A DNA stretch of 64,000 nt from Symsagittifera roscoffensis (Eukaryota > Xenacoelomorpha > Acoela > Convolutidae), in the NCBI RefSeq assembly GCF_963678635.1, contig NC_087065.1, positions 57,686,754 to 57,750,753 on the forward strand. The letters are read 5' to 3'. The position numbers and the translations under genes were made by a program. The notes beneath the pieces were generated by a model, which was given only the letters and a program-made list of their open reading frames with translations, searched no databases and had not been told where the DNA came from. Positions 11,326 to 22,255 of the stretch are shown in pieces (position 1 is the first letter of the stretch; each line of letters opens with the position of its first letter).

Positions 11326-12935
11326 TCAAGAATGACAAAGATGATCCTTCCAGGGCAGCCCAGGAAAGCTCATTGTTCAATGAAAGATGGCTGCATCCCC
11401 GAGAGCTGTAAGCGCTAACACATTTAATTATGTTTTTGAAGACCAACATAAAATAGATTTTCTTGCATAAAAATAGGATTATAGACTTGAAAAGGTTAGT
11501 GACCACGAATGCTCAACCAAAAATTTCAGGAGAAAATCCAAAAGGTGGACTGTCCACTCTTAAATATTTTTTTAAATTCTTAGATTGAATTAAAATTTAA
11601 TATATCCTATGAAAAAATCATTTGTTTTGGCTGTTTCAAATATAACCTTTATAGTGAAACTGAGGCAACACTGATCAAATTTGATAGTCATGACCTTGTT
11701 TCTAGATCCTGATTGATCTAATAAAATTTCAAAATTCAACCTTTGCATTGAAGATCTCGAATCAAACTATCGAATAAAAACCAGGAAAAATATTCCTGAT
11801 GAGTCAATGGATTTGACCGGGCATACTCAGGGCCACTCATAGATGAGCTCTATCGTCGGCTAATGGAAAGAAACTACGCCCAGGGTGATCCCAAGGTAAT
11901 CATGTTGTCGGTAGGTCTGAGAAAAATCCTGGGACATGACAACCTTGGGGACCGCCTCCAAAAATATTGTTGATGGCCACTCGGGGCGAGCAAGGAGTGT
12001 TGGACCGTTCAAGCCTGCGTGTCAGGAAATGGAGGAATGAAACGTGCTCTGGAAGTGACCTGGCGCACGAGCCTAGATTGTGTACTGCGAGAACGTACCA
12101 GCCTGGAGAGATGCTTCTCGCAAATAGGCCTAGGCTGCCTCGTCTAGCTCACAAATAACAGCTGCCGTGCACCAAAGAGAGCGAGACTAGACAAAAAATT
12201 ACAAACAATTAGGACATTGAAGAACCTGGCAGAGACAAAAGACGAGCTGGACCGAGTGAGAAAAACGCTGGCGAGACCTCACGAACATCAATACAAGTAG
12301 CGGATACTGCTCGAGGGTTGCAACAAAGGCTAAAAAGAAAGATAGAGCGCTTGGGAAGAGAGACAAAAGAGAGAGCAGAGCGACTGAACGTAGCAAAAGA
12401 GGGAACGGTCCCAATAAGCAATCGCGAATGAAACTCCTGACAACTCGTGAATTGAGCCGGACAACCGAAGTGCAATACTCATCAGGAGCCGGAAGAGTAA
12501 GAAGCCCGGACCCGAGCGACAGCCTGGGCGACCCAGTAGTTGAAAGTTCCATAAAGCAGCTGGTAGAAGCCGACTTATCGAACTCTCTGCGGAAGTAGAG
12601 GAGAGCTGCTACGGCAGTGTAGTTAGCACAAGGCGCCAGTAGGCACATAAGGAAAATGCCAATGAAGAAAAGTCATGTTTACTGGACGAGCAGAAGAGTA
12701 AGCATACGATGAACAGCTTCGCGAGAGTTCCGGACACGGATTTGCGAGCATGCTCTAATGACTCAACTTAGTGCTCTATGGCGCTCTCGGTTATTTTGAA
12801 CGACATGATGACTACTGGATTGAAACCATCTGATACAGTTCCGGGTTATATCGGGTACCGGTGGTACGGTTCAAACGGAACGTCTCAATCTTCTGGTTAA
12901 TACGTGATAGCTTTTTAAAATAATTTTTAGCGGTG
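11326..12935 (+). mobile_element. right (plus) arm of 3'-region inverted repeat, unit 1
   Basis: Plus-strand copy of the 3' region. It starts with a short end of the integrase tail (the paired GGGCTGCCCTGG / CCAGGGCAGCCC sequences mark the palindrome), skips most of the small ORF, then carries the non-coding block (11460-11720), the 54.9-kb-type ORF, the coiled-coil ORF and the approach to the SGNH domain. The match stops around block I of the SGNH domain, where it runs into a piece of the 1.2-kb repeat near 12935. Confidence 0.75.
11780..12720 (+). pseudogene. coiled-coil ORF pseudogene (55-kb type)
   Basis: Broken plus-strand frames match 54.9-55.74 kb of the main element. The open stretch 11967-12158 contains RVRKWRNETCSGSDL, parallel to MKVMRWRNGALSGSDL, and then RTYQPGEM, shared by both. 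It continues through a Lys/Glu-rich helical segment near 12200-12420 and a Pro/Asp segment (main copy PDPSDTLGDPVV) near 12500-12540. No catalytic motif is seen. It could be a structural or tether region preceding the SGNH domain. Confidence 0.55.
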
Positions 12936-13300
12936 TATTCCCACATCGCCGAACAATCACAACACTAAAAATTATAAAGCTCTTCACAGCGCCAAAAACT
13001 TAATTAGGTAGTAATTAAAAAGGTAGACCTAAGCAGTTAGGTAGACATCTCAAGTGGTATATCTCAAATCAAATAAAACCGCTACTTTCTGCTTGCTCTG
13101 CAAAATGCTTGCTCTGCAAAATGCTTGCTCTGCAAAATGCTTGCTCTGCAAAATGCTTGTGATGTTTATCACGGCGTCCCTTTCTCATCTTATTTTCTGC
13201 GTACTTTCATTTGTAAATGCTCTGGTAACCTTCCAAGAGCCAAATTATCTAATAATCTTGCATCAATGTCCCAATTTGTCTACAAAAAGCCTATGGGGAA
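12936..13300 (+). repeat. partial 1.2-kb tandem-repeat unit
   Basis: Truncated copy of the unit forming the arrays at 22.3-25.4 and 28.7-33.4 kb. It begins near the CGGTGTATTCCCACA landmark and includes the AGCGCCAAAAACTTAATTAGGTAG landmark near 12990. Inside it, a 16-bp sequence (CTTGCTCTGCAAAATG) is repeated four times in tandem at about 13092-13155, against one or two times in other units. It is cut at about 13300 by a minus-strand Gypsy fragment. Small ORFs here are not considered real. Confidence 0.8.
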
Positions 13301-13740
13301 CGAGTGAACAATTTCGAGAGTTCTATCAGGTCGCATTTAAGCAACATTTTTATTTCCGCTCGGCAACCGTCCGATTTTTGTGGCGTCATTCGTCTTGCGC
13401 CTCCCCTGTGGGGAACGGCGCCTTCCTCTAGTTCGATTTCGTGTTCAACGAAGTTACAACAACCGATATCCGCCTTATGTTTTGAAAATACATCCGCGTT
13501 CCGATTTAAACCCGCCCGCAATGATTCAAAATTTCCCTCGCCTATTTTCCCCTTTAAGTGTTCTAACTCCGGCAAAACCGGTTCGTCAGATTCTACTTCA
13601 TATGACGAGGGGCGTTCCGGAAAATTCGAGGAGCTCGACAAGCCACAGTCCGTTTCGGATTTCATTGAAAAATGTTTATGAACAGAATTAAATTGATTAA
13701 TTTTTTTAAAATTATATCTTTGTCCTATCTCATACTTCAA
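13291..13740 (-). pseudogene. RT N-terminal pseudogene (minus strand)
   Basis: A 149-codon open minus frame matching 49.19-49.6 kb of the main element: the linker with HKHFSMKSETD, the FPERPSSYE segment, the long helix, and then CCNFVEHEIELEEGAVPH followed by GARRMTPQKSDGCRAEI at the entry of RT. The frame is open until it runs into the 1.2-kb repeat piece. This is one of the best preserved stretches of the array; the equivalent stretch of the main copy is split by frameshifts. Confidence 0.75.
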
Positions 13741-14775
13741 ATCTCTTCAAGTTTTGTGTCTCTTCATAGTCGGTCTTCATCGGCAAAAGTTAACCAAATT
13801 TCTTACCACGCTGGATTGGAACTGTGGTGTTCAGTGTGTTCAATAACACACTGACACACAGTCCGTTTCGAGTTACCGAGAAGCTCCGGCCTAAAATATT
13901 TGAACTTTGACTGTTTGGGTTCGGTACTAGACATAACTGTTTGCTATCACTTAACGAGTTCTAATTTCTCATCCTAAAAACAGCTACCACAGCTTGGCCC
14001 GACTGTAGTTCAACTTTTCTATCTAGAGAAATTGGATTCTCATGCGTTATTATCCTTTTAATTGGTCGCTTAACATACTTCCGGTTCAGGTTTCTGATCC
14101 CTATTAAGCCGTTATTCAAGTCAATCATAACGTTAAAATTCCTGACACAAACTCTGCCCAAGATGAACTGGTCGGAGTCGTCCAAATTCTCTACCACCAG
14201 GAAGCTCATCCAAAGATCCCGTCCTCCCATGTGGAGGACCGTTGTTGGTGTTCCTCCGGCTACGTAAACCGCTCCTCGATTGGCTGCCGCTAGTCGGAGA
14301 CTCGTAGGAGTTAGGTCTTTCCTCGTGAAGCCCACTCTTTCCCATTTTTTATTGGCATCACGCTTACTACCGCTCCTGTGTCCAGAAGCTCTGTGACTCC
14401 GATTTTCTTCCAATGTGAACTGCGTCTTGCTCCATCATGGCGTCATGGCCTATCCTACGGACTTTAAACTCTTCTTCACCCAAATAGCTTTGCTCTATTT
14501 TCTCACTGTCTGTCGTCACGTAGGTCCTAGTGTAGATACTGATCCCGTCTACGTTCAGGATCACTTGATACGGTCCATAGATTTCCACGTAGCGCCCATG
14601 GAGTTTCTTCGTTCGAGGGTCACCCGTTATCAACAACGATCGTACAGCCCTCGACTCAGTGCGTGGCTCTACCTGCCTCAGATAATCTGCATATGTATCT
14701 AAATGCATCATAGTGAACTCTAAGGGTTCACTTAGGTTCTGATCACCTGATGTCCCTCAACCAAAATTATTGACT
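13300..14775 (-). mobile_element. inverted Gypsy fragment, pre-protease to RT start
   Basis: Minus-strand segment that begins at about 14775 with the pre-protease region (48.06 kb equivalent) and runs through protease and linker to the first part of RT (49.6 kb equivalent), where it is cut at 13300. It is less deleted than the comparable fragment at 2250-3475 and begins at the same element position, head to head with a plus-strand gag end. Confidence 0.8.
13961..14711 (-). pseudogene. aspartic protease pseudogene (minus strand)
   Basis: Two open minus frames (14367-14711 and 13961-14413) match the pre-protease and protease region at 48.15-48.95 kb. The pre-protease part has LHGRYVEIYGPYQV and RIGHDAMMEQDAV. 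The part after the active site has VGFTRKDLTPTSLRL, YVAGGTPTTVLHMGG, LWMSFLVVENLDDSDQF, and the start of the following strand (VRNFNVMIDLNNGLIG). A frameshift separates the two near the active-site loop. Confidence 0.75.
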
Positions 14776-14864
14776 GTATTCTGCTTTATTGTGGCACCAT
14801 TCTACAGGAGTGACAAGATACATTTGGACAAAGTTGATATCTACGGTGGCTTGGTAATTAAAAT

Positions 14865-16120
14865 TGACACCGGATGCTTTTTGTGCAGCAAAGAAGACCA
14901 CTTCTGGATGGATTGTCCTTGTTCTGGGAGTCTGTGAAAAATCAGAATCATTTGAAAGATAAGTTGGCGCTGGCAGTGGTGTAGAACACGAGGAATAGAC
15001 AGGCGGAAATTGACTTGAAGAACTATGACGTGACCAAAGACAAACTAGCAACCAATTCCTTTAAACCCGTCGCTGAAGAGACAGAGAGCAGAGAGACAAG
15101 TCCTAAGAGGACGCCAATTATGAATTTTTGAAAAGGCTGCAGCTGATGCTGTCAACAAATTGAAGCAGGATTTAGCGACCAAAAAGGTAGAGTAGTGGTT
15201 GAGACAAGAGAATGAAAAGCAACAGAAAGATCATCAGAGAGTCATCATGGGTTGGCGATGAGCCTGAAGTGTGCGATGCTCTCAAGGTCAAGAGCATTTA
15301 CACAACTCTAAAGATGGAGACCGGAAAGCCATTCGGGATCACGAAAAAAGGGGCAAGGATAATGTCAAAAAATACCGTCGCTGGTCACGAAGTGATGAGG
15401 AATCTATGCAAACCAAGTGACTAAAGACGTATACGCTGAATGTTTACGCTCTAATAGTCCACAAACACCATCGAAAGCCATTAAAACCTTACTGGCAAAA
15501 GGTGGTGAGAGATCGATAAGGGCTGATTGCAGATATACCGAGGCTTATGGATTGCATGAGTTCACGCTGAACATAGATGGAACCAACATATCCATGAAGA
15601 CGATGAATAACTGTGATGATGATCTGGCGGGCCAAAATATCGCAGGACGAGAGGAACTCAAGGTCAGATCAAATGGACAATGTGCCATGCTTGAGGAGGA
15701 TGGCATGCACTTTGGCACGGAAACGAATGTATCAGCGCACCTAATTAACATAGACGGCATGAAGAAATTTTGAATGAGTCTACTAAATACCGGGGCTGTA
15801 TAAACTGTGATCCCGATCGAGACCAGGTTCCAAATTGAATTCGAAAAGGATGACCTAATAGATTCCAGAGTACGCAAATAAAGGTGCGATAAGAGTGCTT
15901 TGCAGGATACCGATGCTTGCAAAGACACGGGAGACAGAAACATGTGGATAAGCTACTTAGTAGTGAAAAATTTGGAAGAATCAGATCAATTCATTTTGGG
16001 CTACTATCACAAAGTTTGCGGTAACAATCAATCAAAACAACGCAATTTTCAGAATTCGCAACCTGGAAAGGAAGTCCGTAACAAAACCGATGAATTTGAT
16101 CATGACATAGGAGCGTAACC
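14865..16120 (+). pseudogene. gag CCHC knuckle and protease pseudogene, array copy 3
   Basis: The CCHC knuckle near 14873-14915 (CFLCSKEDHFWMDC) is intact. The acidic pre-protease region follows (15212-15424) and then the 118-codon frame 15417-15773 with GGERSIRADCRYTEAYG and a stretch parallel to KVRSIGH-type residues before the protease. The active-site loop near 15780-15800 is degenerate. The frame 15900-16118 holds the C-terminal protease strands (MWISYLVVKNLEESDQFILG). Confidence 0.7.
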
Positions 16121-16235
16121 TCCAGTCTTCTTGAGTAGAAGGATGAGGCTTAAGGGAAATGTAGGCACGAGAATGAGGAAATCTAATGAAGTCAATGATA
16201 ATAAACAGAAATGTGCGATACTAAACTTTAATAGC

Positions 16236-17400
16236 CAATTTTTAGGAAGATGCCTCTCGATCACCAAGGGTGGCCGCTGCGTCAGTGTTTTGTTGAATGC
16301 TCATGATATATCGAGCACAATCCTTAGTTGGAGCAAACTGAGATATACCCAGCCTGTGAAAATTAGATATGATATAAGAGAGAAATACGCGTTGGTGACC
16401 TTCGTAGAACAAAAAACAGAGCATATCTCGGCAGCGAGCCACTCAATTTAAGGGTTCACACCAGAGCCTTGTGCTGGTTAAAGACATACTCCATGGACAA
16501 AAGTTACACAGGGAGATGGGTTGTGCGTCTAGATGGTTACAACATGATAATATAGCACATAACCAGAGACAAACATCAGAATGCGGACAACTTGTACAAA
16601 AAAAAACTGAGTTCTACAAGAGACCAGAACAGAGGGAGGCTGACCGACCTGAATTAAAAGATGGAAGTTCATTCATGGATAAGGAAACCTATGACAGTTT
16701 GCCTTTGACAAGATGGTTAGACTAGTCAGCGTGATCAATAGAAGACCATCCAGAATTGCCTTGGGACGAGCAAAAGGCAAGCATTCTCGACAGGAGTCAG
16801 AGGCAACAATGGGGCAACTGCTCAAGTCAAAATTTCTTGAAGAGGCGTTGAAGGCGAAAGAATATGACCCAGAGAAAGGGGGAAAATTGAGAAAGGAACG
16901 GTAGTGGTGGAGCAAGTCTCTTGATGAGACTGCTGTAGAAACTAGCGAATAACAACTCCAAGGTAAAACGGAAAAACAGTGAGCCTCAGGTAACAAAAAC
17001 GAAGAGACCGATGTTGGAACCGCAAGGAACAAGGCAGCGAACAGACCAAGAACTGAAGAACCAAATGGTAGTGCGTTCATTGGTCAAGAGCAGTCCTGAA
17101 GAATTTTTACAGCAAAACACATTGAGAAAGCAAAAAGTATTACTCAAAGAAGGAACTGAAGAGTTCGGGAGAGATCAAGAGTCCGGCGAGTTGAGAGTGC
17201 ATGCAAAAAAAGTTTGAAGCAGAAAATTCGGCCGGGGAGTTCAAAGAAACTGAGGAGATGAAAAATTAGTTAGACTGTGGACCATACTTGCCGAAATTAA
17301 GTTGAGAAACCAAGACAGAGTGATGCACACGGACGGATCACTCTTCTGCAACATACAACGTATACTCCGATGATGAGAGTGGAGGAGAAGAGCTGAAGTG
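16236..17400 (+). pseudogene. RNase H end and pol spacer, array copy 3
   Basis: After a linker piece (GGRCVSVLLNAHD, 16260-16320), the frame enters the middle of RNase H (YALVTFVEQKTEHI) near 16385. It continues with remnants of the segment holding the third Asp and of the GRW / RLDGY stretch, and a degenerate end near 16570-16620. The spacer up to integrase is present. RT and the first RNase H motif are deleted. Confidence 0.65.
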
Positions 17401-17639
17401 ATACCAAATTTTAGAAAACCCTTTAGATAGTTATCGTGCAACCCTTATAAAAGGGGCAAACGTAGAGCCCAAAACCAATAGTAGAGTCTTGAGCAAGATA
17501 GTATGCGTGAAACTAGAGGACGATACCCACCGCCCAGGGGGAATTAAAAGAAGAGATGATGGCTCCAAAAAAATATGTGAAGGCAAGATATAGACTCGTT
17601 AGGGCACAGAAAACAACAAAACGACTAGTAATCTCTCCA

Positions 17640-18510
17640 AGTGAATCGTAACAGAAGAAAGAGAAAAAGGAGACCTACAGGAGCACAGCTACAAAATCTT
17701 GAGTCAATTTTTTCAGGAGCGGAAGGAGTTACTCTACCGCACGACGGACGGTGTACTGGCCTGCAAAAGGAGAGACGGAGAGAATATACAGCACAAGCAC
17801 AACGTTATTATACTGCCCAATTGTATCAGACGGAGGCACTGTCTAGATCACAAGATCAATTGGGGCATCAGGGTATAGACAGGTGCAAGAAAGAATACTT
17901 CATCAAATCGACTGACCAGGTATGTCAAAACTTGCGAAAGGTGGCTAGACGCATGCTTGTCATGCCTACAGGTATGAGATCCCAAAAAAAATGAAATTCT
18001 CACTGAAATTGGCGGAAAGATCAGAAATTGTGCAGAAGTTGTGCAGTTATACCACCAAAAGATCTGTTCGACTGACACGGGATGCAATCAAATCCTAGAA
18101 ATTAAAGATCATTTCATGAAAATGGCGGAGGCAGTTCTAAGTCAGACAGCATCAGAAGAAACTTGCGATCACTTGAATCCGCATTGGATCTCTAGATTTG
18201 GTTTTCCCATGATTTCAGACAACGTGAAAGGCTTCGAGGGGAACTGACAAAAGAGCTGACGAGGAGACCGCGCATCGCTCAAGCTTACTCGACGACCGAC
18301 TATCACAGTAAAATGGATTGGTAGAAAGGCCGAACCGGACCCTTGTAAACATGCCGGGGGTATACTGTTCAATATACTTGAATGATTGGGACAAATACTT
18401 ATAATATTTGGTAGGCGTGTACAATGGCACGCAACACTCGACCTTCATGATGCTCACAGACAGAGAAAAAGCGATACGATTGACGTTCTTTTTTCCAGAA
18501 TTTGAATGAC
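17640..18510 (+). pseudogene. integrase pseudogene, array copy 3
   Basis: Third array integrase. It shares with copies 1 and 2 the zinc-finger change to SQDQLGHQG and the first catalytic Asp to Tyr change (codon 18050-18052). In place of their CLSC it has a variant of the Cys pair. An extra short duplication (TGCAGAAG-like, about 18030) lies just before the Tyr. The second Asp and the NGLVER-type Glu remain in broken frames. Confidence 0.8.
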
Positions 18511-19034
18511 AGAAGACTTCACCCCAAGCTTACGTGAGATAAGCCATCCCGAGACAACAAGAGTTGAAAGACTTATGCCGACGCAATATAGCTTAGGCAC
18601 AGATGCGATAGCGCAAAAAGAACGATGCGAAGATGCTTCAACCGAAGCCACACACAAAATTTCACTCCACCAAAGGGAACCAAGAAGTTAGTACAGAGAC
18701 GAAGAGGGACCTTGAGGATCCTTTAATTTCACCAACAAGGCAGGTTCTATTGCTTGATTACAGGTCGAGACCAGCATTGAGGCCACTTGAGACGTTGTGT
18801 TCCAGCGGAGGATTTTTGTGTTCCACAAAACATGAGATGCCTGAAGTTCTTGATACTGGAACCGAGGTGCAAGGTGAACGCAAATTGAACCAGGGAGAAA
18901 AGTTTTGGTAAAGTCTCGAGCATGACCGAAAACGAGAAAAACCGAGTTTTATTTTTATAAGGTTCCTCTGCTGAGGAGGATTGAATGAGCTTCAATAGGA
19001 CGAAATTTAAAAGCCGGTACAACCAGACAGAACT

Positions 19035-19522
19035 ATGACGATCGATACAAGAAGGAGAGGACACGAAAAGACTAGCTTGGCTTATATCAGGTATGGGTAC
19101 GACTTCTTGAATGACAAGATAAAGCCAGATGAAATCGGAGCAGAACTTGTCGGCATAGATGACCTAGTACCAGATCAAGCATGGCAGATCATCAAGGCTG
19201 ATGAATCATTCTAGCAGCAGAATCACAGCGTGCCGGAGCAAAAGATGGATCTGGAACAGTTCGAAACAGATAGAAAGGAGCAGACGAACTGAAGTGGATG
19301 CGCAACCTACCCTCTTGTGAGCAAAAGGGTCAAACGAATCAACAAGTTGACTTATTTACAGTAAAACCCATTCGGGAAAGGGGGTCACACTTTGGCTGGC
19401 TAGCAACCGAAAGACCCCTGGAGATACCCTTGAGTAATCTAGAATCAGCGCCATCGACGGAGACGTCGATGAACGTTTTTGCCCGGGGAGTGAGTGTAGG
19501 ACTTACCAACACCGAATTTTAA
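19035..19522 (+). pseudogene. integrase tail pseudogene, array copy 3
   Basis: Equivalent of 53.5-54.0 kb, with the stretch around DQAWQIIKADESF (a stop follows at about 19213 where copies 1 and 2 have Trp) and the terminal frame 19298-19522 ending FARGVSVGLTNTEF. Function of this tail is unknown. Confidence 0.6.
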
Positions 19523-19679
19523 TGATAAAAAACTTAAGGAAATAAGGAAAACTAGTAAAAACTGAGCCTTCCACGTGATCATTGAAAAAAATCTGCTCTC
19601 ATTAGTTAGTCAACGTTTGCGCTAATGAGCAAGTCTCTAAAATTACGTGCAAAACTGTAATATTTTTGTTCTCCTCACC

Positions 19680-21525
19680 AATGCTTCACCTAATGGGACC
19701 ATTATATCTGATCTCTGCTCCTGTTCGCGCGACACGGTTTATCCAGGCTTTTCCACCAATTCTGTCAAATTCGATCCCGTCAGATGCTCTCAACTCATGC
19801 TCTAATTCCATCATTATTAGTCGTCCAGCCTTGCGATCTCCCGTTCTTGCTTCTTGTTGTATTCCTCGAACAGTCTCGTCCATTTGTCTCGATTTTCTTG
19901 TGTTCTCGTCAGCATTTTTTTACTCGGTCCAATTTGTCTCTTGTATCTGTCAGGTTTTCCATCGTCTCATTCTTCTGTACTTATTTTTCTATTAACGCTC
20001 TCTTCGAAGGCACGGCAGCTTTTAGTTGTGAGCCAGACGAAGCATCCTCGCTACTCATCTCCTGAGGAATAGCTTCAAGTCTTCTTTTGTCTCTGCCAGG
20101 TTTTTCATTGTCCCATTTGTGTGTAATTTTTTGTCTACTCTCGCTCTCTTTCGTGCACGGCAGCTGTTATTTTAGAGCTAGACGAGGCAGCCTAGGCCTA
20201 TTTGGGAGAATTATCAATCCAGGCTGGTATGTTCTCGCAGGACGCAATCCAGGCTCGTGCGCCAGGTCGCTTTCAGAGAACTTTTCATTTCACCATCTGA
20301 CCTCAAGTGGCCATCAGCAAGACCCTGGGGGCAGTCAATACGATTGTCATGCCCCAGGATGTTTTTCTGGGCAACCTTCAATATAATTATCTCTGAAACT
20401 TTGCTGTGAATCAACATAATTGCCCTGAGTAAGCATCGGTCAAATCCCTTGACTCGTCAGGAATATCCATTCTGGTTACGATGCAATAATGTGATTTGAT
20501 ATCTTTGTCGGCTACTGGTTTTTGATATCTTCGCAAAGATTGAAGTTTGAAGTTAACTTCAATTAATCAGGACCTAGAAACAAGATCATGACTCTCACAT
20601 CTGATCAATACTGTTTCAGTTTCAGAACAAAAATTTACACAACCAAAACAATAAACTTGTTCTCATGATATATTAAAATTTATTTCAAACTAAAACCCTG
20701 AAGAATGATCTAAGAGCGGACAGTCCACGCTTTGGATTTTTTTCTTGAGATAAATTATTGAGCATTCGTAGTCACTCAATTTTTTTCAAGTCTATATTCG
20801 TAATAAAATGACACACACAACCTACACTCAATCTAAACTCAAATTATATTTCGTATGCGGATATAATTCTAGGTTAGTGTCCGAAAAACGTGTATTATTG
20901 CGTACAGCTCTCGAGGATGCATTCGTCCTTTGTTTGAGTCTTATACCAGAAGCGAGAACTCGCTTACTCTCCTCACCACCAAGAAATCTGTTAGCCTTGT
21001 CAATGACATGAGTAATTCTTTGGGAGTTACCTTTTGTCCTCGTCATCATCAAGCATAAAACTTGCCTGGTACTTGCGAAGTCACCATTGGTAAAGCTGCT
21101 ACATCCCCTATTCCTGGCCTTTGCTTCCAAATTAAATCGTTGTTTTCTTGCTCTCTCCTAAAGTCGGCTCCTGGTGCTGTTCTTAACCTCATTTCCGCTT
21201 TGATAGCTATCGCACATTTCTTATCCTTGAGTATAAAATCGCTATCGGTTAGTATTGAGCTGTTTGAGTATTCGCTTGAGTATGATGACTCTACCAATTT
21301 CTGAGAGCCTTCGTCTGATTCCGTATCTAAATTACCTGTATGTCTTGTAATTTTTTTTTAAAACAATTTTTCAGTGTGGGTAAGTCCTACCCCACTCACC
21401 GGACAAAAATATCCATCGACATTCCGGTCTTTGCACATCTGATTTTAAGGTAGGATTGGTGCAGGAATGAAGAATGGCCCTTCTGGGCTCGCTGGAAGGT
21501 GAATCTTTTTCATTATTGATATAGT
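19680..21525 (-). mobile_element. left (minus) arm of 3'-region inverted repeat, unit 2
   Basis: Second minus arm, read from 21525 down: integrase tail end, small ORF (20828-21297), non-coding block (20540-20790), the 54.9-kb-type ORF start (20400-20480), the coiled-coil ORF, and the SGNH end (19686-19883). It differs from unit 1 in keeping the coiled-coil region, where one segment occurs twice (about 19870-20060 and 20087-20200). The unit-1 internal duplication is absent. Confidence 0.75.
20828..21297 (-). pseudogene. small conserved 3'-region ORF, minus copy 2
   Basis: Overlapping frames 21049-21297 and 20828-21130 repeat the situation at 10600-11090, with the same one-base deletion after CCAGGCAAG. 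Characteristic segments are DSDFILKDKKCAIAIKAE, SQVPGKF and RAVRNNTRFSDTN. It is of unknown function. Confidence 0.6.
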
Positions 21526-22255
21526 GATCCATCAAGAATGACAAAGAACGTCCTTCCAGGGCATCCCAGGAAGGCTCATTGTTCAATGAAAATGACTCCA
21601 TACCCGAGAGCTGAAAGCGCTAACATATACAGTTATGTTTTCGAAGACCAACATAATATAGATATTTTTAAATAAAATAGGATTATAGACATGAAAAGGT
21701 TAGTGACCACGAATGCTCAACCAACAGTTTCAGGAGAAATTCCAAAAGGTGGACTGTCCAGTCTTAAATATTTTTTTAAATTCTTAGATTTTATATATCC
21801 TACGAAAAAATCATTTGATTTGGCTGTTTCAAATATAACTTTTAATGTGGAATTCAGGCAACACTGATCAAATGTGATAGTCATGACCTTGTTTCTAGAT
21901 CCTGATTGATCTAATAAAATTTCAAATTTCAACCTTTGCGGATATAGAGTAGAGCTGCTACGGCAGTAAGTTAGCACAAGGCACCAGTAGGCAAATAAGG
22001 AAAATCAGAAGAGTAAGCATATGAAGAACAGCTTCGCGAGAGTTCCAGACACGGATTTTCGAGCATGCTCCAATGACTCAACTTGGTGCTCTATGGCGCT
22101 CTCGGTTATTTTAAACGACATGATGACTACTGGATTGGTACCATCTGATACAGTTCCGGGTTATATCGGGTACCGGTGGTACGGTTCAAATGGAACGTGT
22201 CAATCTTCTGGATATACCGTGATAGCTTTTTATACCGTGATAACTTTCAACGGTG
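21526..22255 (+). mobile_element. right (plus) arm of 3'-region inverted repeat, unit 2
   Basis: Shorter plus arm: palindrome end, non-coding block (21690-21925), then a jump over the 54.9-kb ORF and coiled coil to the region before the SGNH domain (21950-22190). The 83-codon frame 22021-22272 (SFARVPDTDFRACSNDSTW) covers the last part. It ends near 22255 against the 1.2-kb tandem repeats. Confidence 0.7.

Larger units (their letters stand above)
14778..19560 (+). mobile_element. decayed Gypsy copy lacking RT (array copy 3)
   Basis: Plus-strand copy with the same starting point as array copy 2 (CCHC knuckle near 14875), then pre-protease, protease and linker. It jumps near 16380 directly into RNase H, losing about 1.3 kb including the RT palm. 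Spacer, integrase and tail follow. It is more diverged from array copies 1 and 2 than those are from each other, but shares their integrase lesions. Confidence 0.85.

Noticed and set aside
13041-13080. Short palindromic AATTAGGTAG and GTAGACCTAAG motifs as tRNA-like or small RNA
   Set aside because: No cloverleaf, no conserved A and B boxes, and no second complementary stem found by eye.
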